Notes: a model not told the origin generated them from the sequence alone. Positions 37,402-47,561 are shown, counted from the stretch's first letter. The stretch: 64,000 nt of DNA from Pseudoalteromonas citrea (GCF_000238375.3 NZ_AHBZ03000012.1:310001-374000), one strand, 5' to 3'. Program-made: numbers and translations.

Positions 37402-39288
37402 ATGATACCGTGTAAAGTTCGTAAGGCCGTGCTTCCTGCATGTGCATTACTTTTGTCATCAGCGACTTTTGCTGGTGTATTAGACGCTTCAGCGCAAAAA
37501 ACAGACATCGCTAAAATTGTCTCTCATCAGCTATCGCTTAATGCGGGGCACGCTGGGATCACCACTCAAGATGTTAAAGAGCATATTATTAATCACCCTG
37601 ATGCACAGTTTATTAAAATAAACTTTGCTCAGTTGTCGTTACCTGAAGGCGCATACATTGAAGTCAGCAATTTAGAAGGCACAGAAAGCTATCGTTATGA
37701 CCACAATGACAGCGATGTCAAAGCCTCTATGTCGGTATCATCCGATACAGTAAAAGTAACATTGGTTTCGCCTAGCTCAGTACAGTGGGGTGAAAATCAT
37801 GGTGTTGAAATACAAGACTTCTATGCCGGCTTCTCTGATTTTGAATTGGCTGAACGCGCCGCTATGTTTGAAAGTGGTGATATTCAGCCTAACTCTACTT
37901 GCGGTGTGAATGAGCGCCAAGACGTTGCCTGTTGGGAAACATCTCACCCAGTTGAACATGAACGTAGTCGCCCAGTTGCACGCCTGCTAATTGGGGGGCG
38001 CAGCCTGTGTACAGCATGGCGTGTTGGTGCCGACAACCACATGTTTACCAACAATCACTGCTTTAGTAGTGCCGCAGATACCAAAAATGTCGAAGTGTGG
38101 TTTAATTACCAGCGTACAGGCTGTGGTACTGGCACAACCAATACCACAGTGAAAGTAAATGGCGACCAGCTTTTGGCCACAGATTATGCGCTAGATTACA
38201 CCTTATTTACTGTGCAAGAGTTTGAAAAAATTAAACAGTTTGGCCACTTTGGGCTAGATGCTAACGCACAAATTCAAGGCGAGCGTATCTACATCCCTCA
38301 GCATGGTGCGGGTAACCCGAAAGAGTTGGCAATTGAAAGTGACTTAAACTCAAATGGGCTGTGTCAGATTGACCAAACCGTCACAGCAGGTCGTGGCAGT
38401 AATACCGACATGGGTTATAAATGTGACACCACGGGTGGCTCTTCAGGTTCACCTGTACTCTCAGCAAAAAATAACAACGTGATTGCCTTACACCATTATG
38501 GTAATAGTACGCAGTGTACAACTAAATTAAATCGCGGCACACGCATTGAGTTAATTTGGCCAAAAGTAGCCACCCATTTTGGTGGTGTGTTACCAGTAGG
38601 AGATAATGGTAACACAGGCAATAACCCGCCAGTTGCCCAGATTACGACACAGTGTACAGAATTAACCTGTCGCTTTGATTCAAGTGGTTCGTCTGACTCT
38701 GACGGTAATATTGTCGCGACTGCGTGGGATTTTGGTGATGGTACAACAAGTACGACTGCTGGTTTAGTCACACATACTTATCAGCAAGCTGGGAAATATA
38801 ACGTCTCGCTGGTCGTTACAGATAACGACAACGCGCAAGACAGTGCCGTAGTTGAGGTGACAGTCACGGCAACAGGTAACCAAGCGCCTGTAGCGGACTT
38901 CACATATTCAGCTAATGGTCTGGCAGTAAACTTTACCGATGCTTCAACAGATGACTCAGGCGTTATCGGGTATTTATGGGCGTTTGGTGATGGCAATAGC
39001 AGCCAAGTGCAAAACCCATCTCATGCCTATGTTGCAGCAGGTACTTATCCTGTGACACTCACTGTGACCGATGCACAAGGTGAACAATCCACTAAATCAA
39101 GTTCAGTTGTCGTTACTGATAGCAACTGTAATGTTGGCGCATGGGATAGTTCAGCTGTTTACCTCACCGGTGATCAAGCGTCTCAAAATGGCAGTGTTTA
39201 TGAAGCGAAATGGTGGACACAAGCTCAGTCTCCAGCTGATTACTCATCTACATGGGCAGTTTGGAAGTGGTTAAGAAACTGTAATTAA
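37402..39288 (+). CDS. Secreted trypsin-like serine protease with two PKD domains and a chitin-binding module
   Basis: A 628-residue exoprotein. After a signal peptide (cleavage near TFAGV) and a propeptide-like N-terminal region of about 165 residues comes an S1 protease domain with the triad His in TNNHCF, Asp in LDYTLF and Ser in GGSSGSP. Its cysteine pattern recalls lysyl endopeptidases. Two PKD domains follow (about 410-490 and 497-575; AWDFGDGTT, LWAFGDGNS). The last 50 residues form a CBM5/12-type chitin-binding module (WDSSAVYLTGDQAS). It likely degrades protein bound to chitin or particles. Confidence 0.9.
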   Translation: MIPCKVRKAVLPACALLLSSATFAGVLDASAQKTDIAKIVSHQLSLNAGHAGITTQDVKEHIINHPDAQFIKINFAQLSLPEGAYIEVSNLEGTESYRYDHNDSDVKASMSVSSDTVKVTLVSPSSVQWGENHGVEIQDFYAGFSDFELAERAAMFESGDIQPNSTCGVNERQDVACWETSHPVEHERSRPVARLLIGGRSLCTAWRVGADNHMFTNNHCFSSAADTKNVEVWFNYQRTGCGTGTTNTTVKVNGDQLLATDYALDYTLFTVQEFEKIKQFGHFGLDANAQIQGERIYIPQHGAGNPKELAIESDLNSNGLCQIDQTVTAGRGSNTDMGYKCDTTGGSSGSPVLSAKNNNVIALHHYGNSTQCTTKLNRGTRIELIWPKVATHFGGVLPVGDNGNTGNNPPVAQITTQCTELTCRFDSSGSSDSDGNIVATAWDFGDGTTSTTAGLVTHTYQQAGKYNVSLVVTDNDNAQDSAVVEVTVTATGNQAPVADFTYSANGLAVNFTDASTDDSGVIGYLWAFGDGNSSQVQNPSHAYVAAGTYPVTLTVTDAQGEQSTKSSSVVVTDSNCNVGAWDSSAVYLTGDQASQNGSVYEAKWWTQAQSPADYSSTWAVWKWLRNCN

Positions 39289-39971
39289 GCGATCTAAACC
39301 AGTACATTTGAACCACGTTAAGGTACTAACCTTAACTTGGTTCATACTGTGTATTCTTGGGTAACTTAACTAAGCATCTATATCAGCACCATCGTTAAGT
39401 ACTTGCCACAAAGTGGTATGAAGTAAGTAACACTTTATGCATAGGCCCTGACTTTCGTAAGCGAGACAACGACAATATGTAGTTTACTCAACAAGAAACT
39501 CCATAAAACACATGGTAATCCTCACACATTTATTGTTATCAGAGAATAAAATAACGCGTCTTTTGAGAGCACTTTGCCATGCATCCAACCCCAACCGTAT
39601 TGAGTAAAATAACGCGCCAAGTTCCCTACGAGCACCTCGTTGAGATTTTACAACAACCGAGTTTGAAAGTATGACTTAAGCTTTTCGACTTCCATAGCAA
39701 AAGCAGGTGGCCCCGAAATGATGAGTAACAACGCACACAAAGATATGTACTCAGATGACATACTTAATTTCTTCTATTTATTTTTATTATAATTTAAAAG
39801 CAAAGCAGCACTATTGTATGCTGCAGCTAGCTAATGGCAAGACTGGGCAGCATGCAATATAGTGCAGTAAATACGGTAACAATCACGACAACGAACAAAA
39901 GGGGATGAGTGACTTTACAGTATTAAATAATTAAAAGCTTAAAAACCGAAAAACCATAGGTCCACCTAATT
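39289..39971. other. Intergenic stretch without a recognised gene
   Basis: About 680 bp between the convergent protease and esterase genes. A 31-codon frame at 39579-39674 (containing QVPYEHLVEILQQPS) has protein-like composition and could be a gene scrap, but I cannot name it. I see no strong terminator and no RNA gene. Confidence 0.5.
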
Positions 39972-41108
39972 TTATTTAGTGCCTAACTTAGCTTTCAACG
40001 CGGTATTTTGAGCAATAATTTCACTAAGAAACAAAGAATTATTATTTTTTGCAAGGTTTAATGCCTTTGCAGATGCCTCAAGTGCTTTAACTAGCTCATT
40101 TTCAAGCGAGTATGCCGTAGCTAAACTATCCCAGAGAATCTCTGATGACTTGAAACGCTCAACCCCCCTTTCTAATATCTCCACCCCCCAATTTGTTTTA
40201 CCTTCATAGGCTGCTTTCAATCCGTAGACATTAAATTGATGTACCGACATAGGAAATGAATAACCATACTCTACTGCTTTATCTGAATAAAACTTTTGCA
40301 AGCTTTTTAATGACATTACCTCAATTCCTGGGACAGCATTCCACCCACTAAAAATTGCTTTAAGTGCTTGAGCATTACCTATCAAAGGCGTGCTGTCGTG
40401 AGTTTCATTAGGGAACTGTGCAGAGTGCCAATCTATATTCAAGGGAGGCGCTTTATTCAAGGCTGCTAGCATTGCATCAAACCCGCTTTTCATTTCGCCT
40501 GGTTCATTTGCTAAACTCAAGAACCACTTAGTCGGCTTTAGTTCCTTAAGCTTTTGATACGTACCATACTCATCTGTAAGAATGGCGCTATCCCACCACA
40601 AACTTGGGCTTATCGAAATGGCCGCATTAAACTTCGAGTTACCACTTAACGCTAAGTAACTCGTGTACAGGCCCGACAATGAGTGACCGGAAATAACTTG
40701 AAATGATGCTATCCGATAACTCTCGCTTATTTTCCTCAGCAGCTCTTCTTGCAAAAATTTGGTATATAGCCCTGCCTTTCCAGAGCGGTTTTTAAACGCC
40801 TCAAGCTCTGTATGAGTATAATACTTTATACGCTCAGTAGGCGTGCTTACTCCCACCACAATCATCTCAGGAATAATTGCATACGTACTTAAAAACTTAA
40901 CACTGGCCGCAATATGGTCAAACTGAGTCGAACCATCTAACGCGACCAAAACTGGGTATTTAAAATAATCGGAGTGTTCGTATGTGTCTGGCAAGGATAC
41001 TTGCACTGTCACACTTTCATTGATGATCTCTGAGGGAAGTATAAAACGCTGCGCAGTTCCATAAGAATATGACGAAATAATTATAAGTATTAGGTAAATT
41101 AATCTCAT
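39972..41108 (-). CDS. Esterase-D-like alpha/beta hydrolase with a C-terminal helical region
   Basis: A 378-residue exported protein with a signal peptide (residues 1-19). The fold of putative esterases (PF00756, as in enterochelin esterase and EstD) is seen from VALDGSTQFDHIA to the nucleophile elbow GHSLSG, then SPSLWWDS and the His in NETHDS. Residues from about 275 on are TPR-like helices (VNVYGLKAAYEGKTNWGVEI region; SLATAYSLENELVKALEAS). It could hydrolyse a siderophore ester or another ester. It is next to the mobile island, with no co-transcribed partner. Confidence 0.85.
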   Translation of the reverse strand: MRLIYLILIIISSYSYGTAQRFILPSEIINESVTVQVSLPDTYEHSDYFKYPVLVALDGSTQFDHIAASVKFLSTYAIIPEMIVVGVSTPTERIKYYTHTELEAFKNRSGKAGLYTKFLQEELLRKISESYRIASFQVISGHSLSGLYTSYLALSGNSKFNAAISISPSLWWDSAILTDEYGTYQKLKELKPTKWFLSLANEPGEMKSGFDAMLAALNKAPPLNIDWHSAQFPNETHDSTPLIGNAQALKAIFSGWNAVPGIEVMSLKSLQKFYSDKAVEYGYSFPMSVHQFNVYGLKAAYEGKTNWGVEILERGVERFKSSEILWDSLATAYSLENELVKALEASAKALNLAKNNNSLFLSEIIAQNTALKAKLGTK

Positions 41109-42628
41109 TTTTGACCCTAGTGGCTAACTATTAAATATTTATACAACATGATATTTGTGCGGCATAAATGCTTTTTTAGCTGAGCTACGGCCTAGGCAAC
41201 TACATGGGGTTGTACCAGCCATGCTTTGAAAGCTTACTTTCAGTGGTATAAGTTACGTTAAGCTAACTTGTCGAACCTATCACTTCAAAGCTATCCTTGC
41301 CTTGCTCAGCGCTATTTGTATATTTAATACAACGTAATTTTAAGCGGTGCATGCATAGGGTTCTGCTTTTATACATATTGCGCTTCTACATGTGCAGTTA
41401 ACTAATTTAACACCACAAACTTACTGGCACACTCTTTATCGCGTCTGCATTTGATCAGATACAGTGCCTATGTGTATAAAAATATGTATAAAAAAGAAAA
41501 AGCCATTTTGCTGATAATACTTAGCACCTAAAAAAGGGTCAAGCAACTTACTGAATAATGTAAAATCAGATGTATTCATATACGAACTATTGTTTTTAAA
41601 TACTCAGTAGATGGCATGATAAAAAAGCGAACTGCTCTCTAAGTATCACGTCGCTCATCATAGCCGATGACGCGCTTTAATTCTGTGTGTTGTAGTCAAC
41701 TAATTCCTTCCGCTGTTCACCCCCTGATAAGTATCTGATGCAAGACTATTACCTCAACTTGTTATACTCCACCGATAAATCATCCTTAGACCCGAATAAC
41801 AATTTTCCAGATGCTTTTTGTCCACCCCAGTCGGTGGTTTCGAATGAGCTCAACTGCATTAAGAATTACTTCACCTTTTTGCACAACTTCCCATTGCACA
41901 TTCAATCAACTTGTTACTTTTCAGTTGGTTAACGAAAAAATATCGAGATTTAAAAGGCTAGCAGTGGAACACTGCCTTTGTGCTCTTTATTTATTGCAAA
42001 GCCATGGCTATTAAAAGTGTTTTGTATTGAGCCTGTTGGCTCTGACTTTAGATACAGTAAAAAGTCGTTTTGATTGCTTTTGTTGGCAATGGGAATTTTA
42101 TGAAAGGTGCTAATCTCTGTATCGTTCGGCACGAACGGTGGGCTTTATTCCTAACCCCTAGCTTCGGATCTGCGTTTTGCTTACGCATTCAGCGACGCTT
42201 TCATCCATAAACAACTTACCTTGGCGTTGATCGCGGATAATGGAAACTTTAGGAGCATCAGCAGGAACTAGTTTGGTAGCAGAGGTCTTAAAATCTTATC
42301 AAAGATCATCCCTTCCTAGTATTTTTAGAGTTAGCCAATGATATACATGTTGTCTTCACAGAATTGATTTAATTGCCTAATAAAAATAGGTGTGAAGAGT
42401 TATAAAAATAGAAAAATTTTCAGACTTTTTATTAATCTTGCGGGGTTATACTACAAATTTGCAGACTTATAAATTTATAGCGGAAATCATACTAAAGATA
42501 CAAATAATAATTAAAACAATAATATATGGTGGTAAAAAATTAGTAGCCAAAAAGGAAGTCACTTACATAACAGTTCAACTGTATCAAGCATTTTGACATG
42601 CTTTGTGCCATTAGCGGATCTTCAGCCG
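41109..42628. other. AT-rich, gene-poor stretch at the left flank of the island
   Basis: About 1.5 kb with no intact gene I can support. Several small open frames occur, and the minus strand between 41950 and 42298 looks like scraps of one or more genes (listed separately). The AT-rich composition and broken frames fit a border between the core chromosome and the mobile island. No tRNA or other RNA gene is evident. Confidence 0.5.
41950..42298 (-). pseudogene. Possible gene remnant, unidentified
   Basis: Two minus-strand segments read like protein. One, 42298 to 42158, contains DAPKVSIIRDQRQGKLFMDE and VAECVSKTQIRS before a stop. The other, 42144 to 41950, contains SPPFVPNDTEISTFHKIPIA and ends at a stop. 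They are in different frames, with no convincing start codon for the first, which suggests decay. I cannot name the family. Confidence 0.22.
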
Positions 42629-42657
42629 TAACTCGTTTCTGCCCCAAAGTGAGTTAA
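42629..42657 (+). repeat. Hairpin-forming repeat, left copy
   Basis: A 29-nt hairpin starting TAACTCGTTTCTG and ending GAGTTAA. It is similar in sequence and orientation to the element at 44016-44044 on the other side of the 326-residue gene (TAACTCGTTT shared exactly, then TG, CC, AAA and GAGTT in register). Confidence 0.5.
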
Positions 42658-42934
42658 CTTAAAAACTCTAAGGTCGGCTTTAAGCGAGGATCTGTCGTTG
42701 AATAATTTCATCTGTCCGATATATAAATTGAAACTTTCCGCCTTTATATTATTAACGGGCAATTTGCCTGTTTTCTAAAGTTCAGAAAATGTTAAGCTTC
42801 AAATAACTCACTGACTAGTATAAATTAATTATTAGTGTTATTAATTGCCTTAGAATGTCAACAGGTGATGTTGCTGAAGAAATAGAGGCAACTTACCACT
42901 TAATAAATTGCTATAAGCTAATGGAGATTAAGTC

Positions 42935-43915
42935 GTGGACTTGAGAAATCAAACTGAAATACAACATTTTGTTCCTGTAGTAGAACAAAAGCTTAATGCA
43001 ATCAATCCATCAGCAAAAAAAGATAATCAAAAGATTTACTCGTTCAGTCTGGATGATCGAGAGTCTTATGCAATAAATCTAGACAAAGAGAAAGGCAACA
43101 AAATATCAAACACTCTAAAGCTGAATGATATATTTAGCTTTGATGTTCTAGGAAAAAAGGCTTCACGATATAATTTTGAAAAACTATTTTATCAATATGA
43201 AGCTAGTATAGAAAAAAATACAGAAAGTCTGCTCTCAAAGCTTCCTAAACCTGGTGAAGATATAAAGTCTGAAATATTTAACATTTTCCTTTCCAAATTT
43301 CTTAATTTTTTTAGGAATCCATTCTCAATTAAAAAAATCCTAAATACCTTCCCGCAGCTTAAAAACGTTCATCCAACTGATCCAGTTCATTATAATAACT
43401 TTGAGCGCATACTGAATGGAAGAAAGCCACATCAAGCATATCTCTGTAAGCAGTTGGGAATAACAGAACAAGAGTATACGGACTGGTTGGCTGTCATATT
43501 TCTTCTATTAACGCCACTTGAGAAAGACCAACCAAATTTTCTAGAGCAAGTTGTAAAAGATCTATATGAAAATCCAGACTCATTTATTATGGTACTCATA
43601 TATACCTACGATGATAAAACCTGCCTTCTTTCTGATAGAGGTTATAGTATCCCCCTCCCCGAAAACGAACATATGGCATGGGATTTCAATCTGTATTCTC
43701 ATGGGTTTATACGGTATGTCTTTGGAAATCTGGATCTACTTGCACCTGCAACCGCACCGAAGGAGCTAGTTGAAAAGTTCAAAGCAGAGCCTAAATCGAT
43801 TGATGTACACAATATAGTTAATGACTTGAACGCACTAGAGCAATACAACAAACATGTTGTGTATCAGTGTAACAATAATGTATTTAATTCCAGCACTGAG
43901 TGCTATGGCTTATAA
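42935..43915 (+). CDS. Unidentified cargo protein with a DUF4238-like start
   Basis: A 326-residue protein with GTG start after GGAG. The N-terminal part QHFVPVVEQKLN, then KIYSFSLDD, recalls DUF4238 proteins, which begin with a similar HxVP block; the resemblance is weak. The rest is rich in Asn, Lys, Glu and Phe, with no membrane span and no catalytic motif I know. Composition is more AT-rich than the core genes. It stands alone, bracketed by two similar hairpin repeats, so it may be a cassette-like cargo gene, possibly for phage defence. Confidence 0.65.
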   Translation: MDLRNQTEIQHFVPVVEQKLNAINPSAKKDNQKIYSFSLDDRESYAINLDKEKGNKISNTLKLNDIFSFDVLGKKASRYNFEKLFYQYEASIEKNTESLLSKLPKPGEDIKSEIFNIFLSKFLNFFRNPFSIKKILNTFPQLKNVHPTDPVHYNNFERILNGRKPHQAYLCKQLGITEQEYTDWLAVIFLLLTPLEKDQPNFLEQVVKDLYENPDSFIMVLIYTYDDKTCLLSDRGYSIPLPENEHMAWDFNLYSHGFIRYVFGNLDLLAPATAPKELVEKFKAEPKSIDVHNIVNDLNALEQYNKHVVYQCNNNVFNSSTECYGL

Positions 43916-44015
43916 CAAGTTTCTGAACTCGCAATAATTACGCGCTACGCTCCTAATTTTCCGGTGAGCAAGGAGTTTCAAATGACAGTCTGGGCACAAA
44001 GCAGCCCTTAGTCTC

Positions 44016-44044
44016 TAACTCGTTTATGTCCAAAAACGAGTTTG
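44016..44044 (+). repeat. Hairpin-forming repeat, right copy
   Basis: AACTCGTTT (44017-44025) pairs perfectly with AAACGAGTT (44034-44042). It is the second copy of the element at 42629. The two copies enclose a 1.4-kb unit with one gene. Confidence 0.5.
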
Positions 44045-44165
44045 TCTGGCCATCCGCTTCACTCCCTTTGTCCATTTTCTCAATCGGAGAGTTTATGGGG
44101 ACCACATCTTGCAACGTGCATGATGTAGGTTGTAACTGTCCACTACTCGCTCTTTCACGTGATTA

Positions 44166-44879
44166 CTATCTATTCTGAAGCCTATTCACTATCCATCTAT
44201 AACTGCATGGTTTGAGTTCACTTAAACCAGCCTCATGCCTCTCAGTGTTCAGCGCATTAAGCTGCTCTATAAACAGGTCATAAACCTTTTGATACCTCAC
44301 TATTGTATGGGTGCGCAGGTATTCGTTGATCACGTCATCAATTAGGTCATGAACTTCTTGGGGCAATTGCTTGGTGCGATTACCTTTGGCTTTATGTCTT
44401 GGCGTCAGTGCGTGTTTATCCCACCCGCTTTCCACAAAGGTTTTGTTCCAATGGGCTAGCGTGCGCCATGACGGTGGGCTGCTGTCGTTTATTTCCGTCG
44501 CCCTTTGAGCAATATACGGGGTTAACCATTTTTCGGTATAGGCTGGTACGCTTTGCTCAATTGCACCTTGCACATACTTATAACGTCGCTCCATTTCTTT
44601 TTTGGATGTAACATCTTCCGCAGTTTCAGCTTTAGGCTTTTTAACGTTACTGAGTGGTTTAAAGGTTAGCTTGGTTGGTAGCTCACGCCGCGCGATAGTT
44701 CTGAGCTGGCCGTTTGAAATCAGTTGTTCAAGTTTTGGCTTTGCAAAATTAAACCACCCACCGCTTTCAATATCCGTCAACACCACATCACTACCCGCAA
44801 TGCTTTCAACCGCAAAGTAAGAGCATGAATGCTCCGATAGGCGTTTAACTAAAATCAGGTCGGGGTTTTGCAAGTCCAT
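44166..44879 (-). pseudogene. TniA/TnsB-like transposase, N-terminal fragment
   Basis: A 237-residue frame that matches the N-terminal helical DNA-binding part of Mu/Tn7/Tn552-type transposases (PSWRTLAHWNKTF, KGNRTKQLPQEVHDLIDDVI, SYRWIVNRL). It ends just where the DDE integrase core should start, and the sequence beyond (43916-44165) does not continue it. Transposition by this protein is therefore unlikely. It is divergent from the serine resolvase at 45039, with a res-like region between, the layout of Tn552-like transposons. Confidence 0.72.
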
Positions 44880-44931
44880 TGTGGTGGCGTTTCCTAAAAC
44901 TGCGGCAAATCACAAGTTCAAATAGCGTATA

Positions 44932-45032
44932 CCCTAATTGAACATCACTAATGCCGATTAAAAGTGTTCATTTAGGGTGGTTTAAGGCGTTAGTACGCAC
45001 TATGTTTATTTAGTCTAGATGCTAAATGAACA
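44932..45032. promoter_or_regulatory. Putative res recombination site of the resolvase
   Basis: Four related half-sites of the type CTAAATGAACA lie between the divergent transposase fragment and the resolvase gene. They are CCCTAATTGAACA at 44932-44944, TGTTCATTTAGGG at 44965-44977 (inverted), TGTTTATTTAG at 45003-45013 (inverted) and GCTAAATGAACA at 45021-45032. Paired inverted half-sites next to a resolvase gene are typical of res sites; binding would also regulate both promoters. Confidence 0.68.
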
Positions 45033-45038
45033 ATTGCC

Positions 45039-45596
45039 ATGAGTAAGATTGGATATGCGCGAGTTTCCACCACGGATCAGTCTTTAGATTTACAAGTAGC
45101 CAAACTTGAGGAAACTGGTTGTGACAAGGTGTTTACCGATATGGCATCAGCGTCGAACACCAAACGCGATGGGTTTCAAGCCCTACTTGGCTACCTTCGT
45201 GCTGGTGACACCTTAATTGTGACTCGAGTAGACCGTATCGCTCGTTCCGTACTCGACTTACAAACCTTAGTGAACCACCTAAAACCCAACGATATTCAGC
45301 TACAAGCGCTAGAGCAACCCATCTCAACCGACTCAGCCTCGGGCAAAGCATTTTTAGATATGCTCGCCGTATTTGCAGAGTTTGAGCTTAATATCAGAAA
45401 AGAGCGCCAGCTCGAGGGCATTGCAGCCGCTAAAAAAGCGGGTAAATACAAAGGCCGCAAGCCAATATCCGAAAACACCAAACAAAGCATTTTATCGCTA
45501 CGCGCAAAAGCTACACCAGTCAGCCAAATAGCAAGCACTGTAAACGTTTCAAGAAACACAGTTTATAAAGTTATCAATCAAAATATTAACAAATGA
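45039..45596 (+). CDS. Serine recombinase (resolvase/invertase family)
   Basis: A 185-residue small serine recombinase. The catalytic serine is S10 (IGYARVSTTDQ), followed by VTRVDRIARSVLDLQTL, the long E-helix region (AFLDMLAVFAEFELNIRKERQ) and a C-terminal helix-turn-helix (PVSQIASTVNVSRNTVYKVI). Its full length suggests activity. With the divergent transposase fragment and the half-sites upstream it looks like the cointegrate resolvase of a Tn552/Tn5053-like transposon. Confidence 0.92.
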   Translation: MSKIGYARVSTTDQSLDLQVAKLEETGCDKVFTDMASASNTKRDGFQALLGYLRAGDTLIVTRVDRIARSVLDLQTLVNHLKPNDIQLQALEQPISTDSASGKAFLDMLAVFAEFELNIRKERQLEGIAAAKKAGKYKGRKPISENTKQSILSLRAKATPVSQIASTVNVSRNTVYKVINQNINK

Positions 45597-45651
45597 ATTA
45601 ACTAGGTATAACATATTGAACTTTGACATCTGCTTGTAAAAAGGAATAACA

Positions 45652-46617
45652 GTGGAAGTATTAATACCGTTTGCTAAAGATAAAAATGGCTCGCTCGCGT
45701 TTGTCGATGAAGTAGAAAGCGGTTTAGAGTGCGCTTGTTTTTGCATCAGCTGCGATATGCCTCTTTCCGCGCACAAGTATAAAACGAACATAAGACGCGA
45801 TCACTTCAAACATGCACCAAAGGTAAACTCCAAAGATAAGCCATGTGAGATAAGTTATAAACGCGCTATTTTTTGGTTGTGCCGTAATATACTTGCTACA
45901 AATACTAGTATTCATCTCCCTAGATATATCGGTTATCCAAACAGCGATAAATCCGATGAAGGCGTGCTGATCACTGATGAAAATGTATACGAATATCAAT
46001 CTAAAGTAACATTGAACCCAGCCGTTGAAAGCGCGCAAAACGAAATTGCTATCCTACACGCCAACGACTTCGACATCACCCTTGTTTTAACACTAGAGAG
46101 TAGCGCTTACCAATTTAGCTCAACATACAACCAAAAGTCCGCCATTGTAGTTGTCGACGTAGAGGATTTTAGAAAGTATGTTGAAGGCAAAGTAAATGGC
46201 TACAGAAATCAAGTTGAATCTGAATTACTTGAAAAGCTAAGCATCAAGCATTGGCATTTCCACCCACAGCAAACACAAAGGTTTACAGAGTTTTATCGTA
46301 GTAAAAATCAAAAAATACAACTCGCTAAAAAGGAACAAGCACAGCGTAAGTGGGAGGAACAACAGCAATTGGCAGAGGAGACCGAGCCGTTATATGACCC
46401 AGTTTATGGATTTCAGCAAAACCCCCGCTATAAAAGTAAACCGACACGGGCTTTTAGGGATATTATTGACCTAAACCCCGCACCAAAACAATACGAAACA
46501 AGGTGGTTTAGGTGTCCATCTTGTTTTCATGTTTGGAGCCATTCAAGTGAAGATGTGCCATATTCAATAGACTTAACTGAATGCTCTCATTGCGCTTCAT
46601 CTGTCAAAATAGGTTAA
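45652..46617 (+). CDS. CoiA-like protein with a C-terminal zinc ribbon
   Basis: A 321-residue protein with GTG start after AAAGGA. The N-terminal block FCISCDMPLSAH, then RRDHFKHAP and a later Cys, matches the metal-binding start of CoiA-like proteins (CxxC...HFxH). The middle part is beta-rich, followed by a Lys/Glu/Gln-rich helix (about 215-250). The C-terminus has CPSC and CSHC pairs, a zinc ribbon. CoiA-like proteins are linked to competence and are also found in defence contexts. The role here is unknown. It starts 55 nt after the resolvase gene. Confidence 0.62.
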   Translation: MEVLIPFAKDKNGSLAFVDEVESGLECACFCISCDMPLSAHKYKTNIRRDHFKHAPKVNSKDKPCEISYKRAIFWLCRNILATNTSIHLPRYIGYPNSDKSDEGVLITDENVYEYQSKVTLNPAVESAQNEIAILHANDFDITLVLTLESSAYQFSSTYNQKSAIVVVDVEDFRKYVEGKVNGYRNQVESELLEKLSIKHWHFHPQQTQRFTEFYRSKNQKIQLAKKEQAQRKWEEQQQLAEETEPLYDPVYGFQQNPRYKSKPTRAFRDIIDLNPAPKQYETRWFRCPSCFHVWSHSSEDVPYSIDLTECSHCASSVKIG

Positions 46618-46663
46618 CTTCTGGCAGTCTTAATTACCTTACAAAGTCAAGGCTTTATACCAA

Positions 46664-47494
46664 ATGAACAAACAGATACCTGCTCCGCTTATCGCTGTAT
46701 CAGCGGATGCTCTGTCAAGCTTAGAAACTCACGCATCTATGGATTCTCTATTCATGTACTCCAACGCTCCTGGAGAACCGCCTGAAGGTAGTAAGTCGGT
46801 CAAAGCCCTTGAGTGGTTAAGAAGAGTCAATAACCAGTCCAATGAACCTTTAAATATTCTCGGTAAGCTCATAGAAAATTATATGGAAAACCCTGATTAT
46901 CAATCAGAATACACCGAAATAATGTTTCAAAGAGTTGAAAATAAAGCTTACAAGTATGTTCAAAATATTAGGAAATGTTTGTCTAGATATGGACTTGAAT
47001 ATCATCAAGGTGGTCTTATCTTAGATGGGGCTAGTGCTCCGATAAAGTCTTTATCTACCATCATAAAAAACCGAGACTTACCAGCTATCAATGCAGAATT
47101 CGACAGGGCTCTAGAAAATTTAGTTCGTGACCCAAGAGAAGCAATATTGGCAGCTTGCAATATACTTGAAGCAGTCTGTAAGACTTTTATCGAAGATGCG
47201 GGCTTAGCTATGCCTGCTAAAAAAGACCTACAGGGAGTCTGGAAAGTCATAAAAGACGAACTTGGCTTTGATATTAGGCAGATTCAGGACGAGGATCTAA
47301 TTCGAATCCTGAGTGGGTTATTTTCGACAGTTAGTGGTATCGGAGCCTTACGAACTCATGCAAGTGCCGCGCATGCTGAGGGTAGAACTCGCTACAATAT
47401 AAAACCCCGTCATGCTCGACTAGCTGTACATGCAGCACATACTGCAGCCGTGTTTATTATAGAAAGCTGGGATGAGAAAAAGCAAAACTCTTGA
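46664..47494 (+). CDS. Abortive-infection C-terminal domain protein (Abi_C family)
   Basis: A 276-residue protein. The C-terminal part from about residue 155 (DPREAILAACNILEAVCKTF, then RTHASAAHAEG, and HARLAVHAAHTAAVFIIESW) matches the Abi_C domain (PF14355), found in phage-defence proteins such as AbiJ-type systems; it carries an RT-H-SAAHG-like motif that recalls HEPN-type RNases. The N-terminal half is not recognised. Placed among island cargo, a phage-defence role by self-intoxication is likely but unproven. Confidence 0.78.
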   Translation: MNKQIPAPLIAVSADALSSLETHASMDSLFMYSNAPGEPPEGSKSVKALEWLRRVNNQSNEPLNILGKLIENYMENPDYQSEYTEIMFQRVENKAYKYVQNIRKCLSRYGLEYHQGGLILDGASAPIKSLSTIIKNRDLPAINAEFDRALENLVRDPREAILAACNILEAVCKTFIEDAGLAMPAKKDLQGVWKVIKDELGFDIRQIQDEDLIRILSGLFSTVSGIGALRTHASAAHAEGRTRYNIKPRHARLAVHAAHTAAVFIIESWDEKKQNS

Positions 47495-47561
47495 TGATTT
47501 TGCCAATGTTGGGTCTAACTAGACAATCTTATTGTCTCCAAATTAATTTAAGTTTTAACGT

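Noticed and set aside
37402-39288. Possible link of the secreted protease or the 39972 esterase to the metallophore locus
   Set aside because: No Zur-like box precedes either gene and the spacing and orientation give no operon; treated as separate.
41738-42014. Small plus-strand frames at the left flank of the island
   Set aside because: Overlapping short frames with no start signals and no family; probably chance in AT-rich DNA.
42629-44044. Integron cassette interpretation of the two hairpin repeats
   Set aside because: The repeats are only about 29 nt and lack proper attC core sites; kept only as an unexplained repeat pair.
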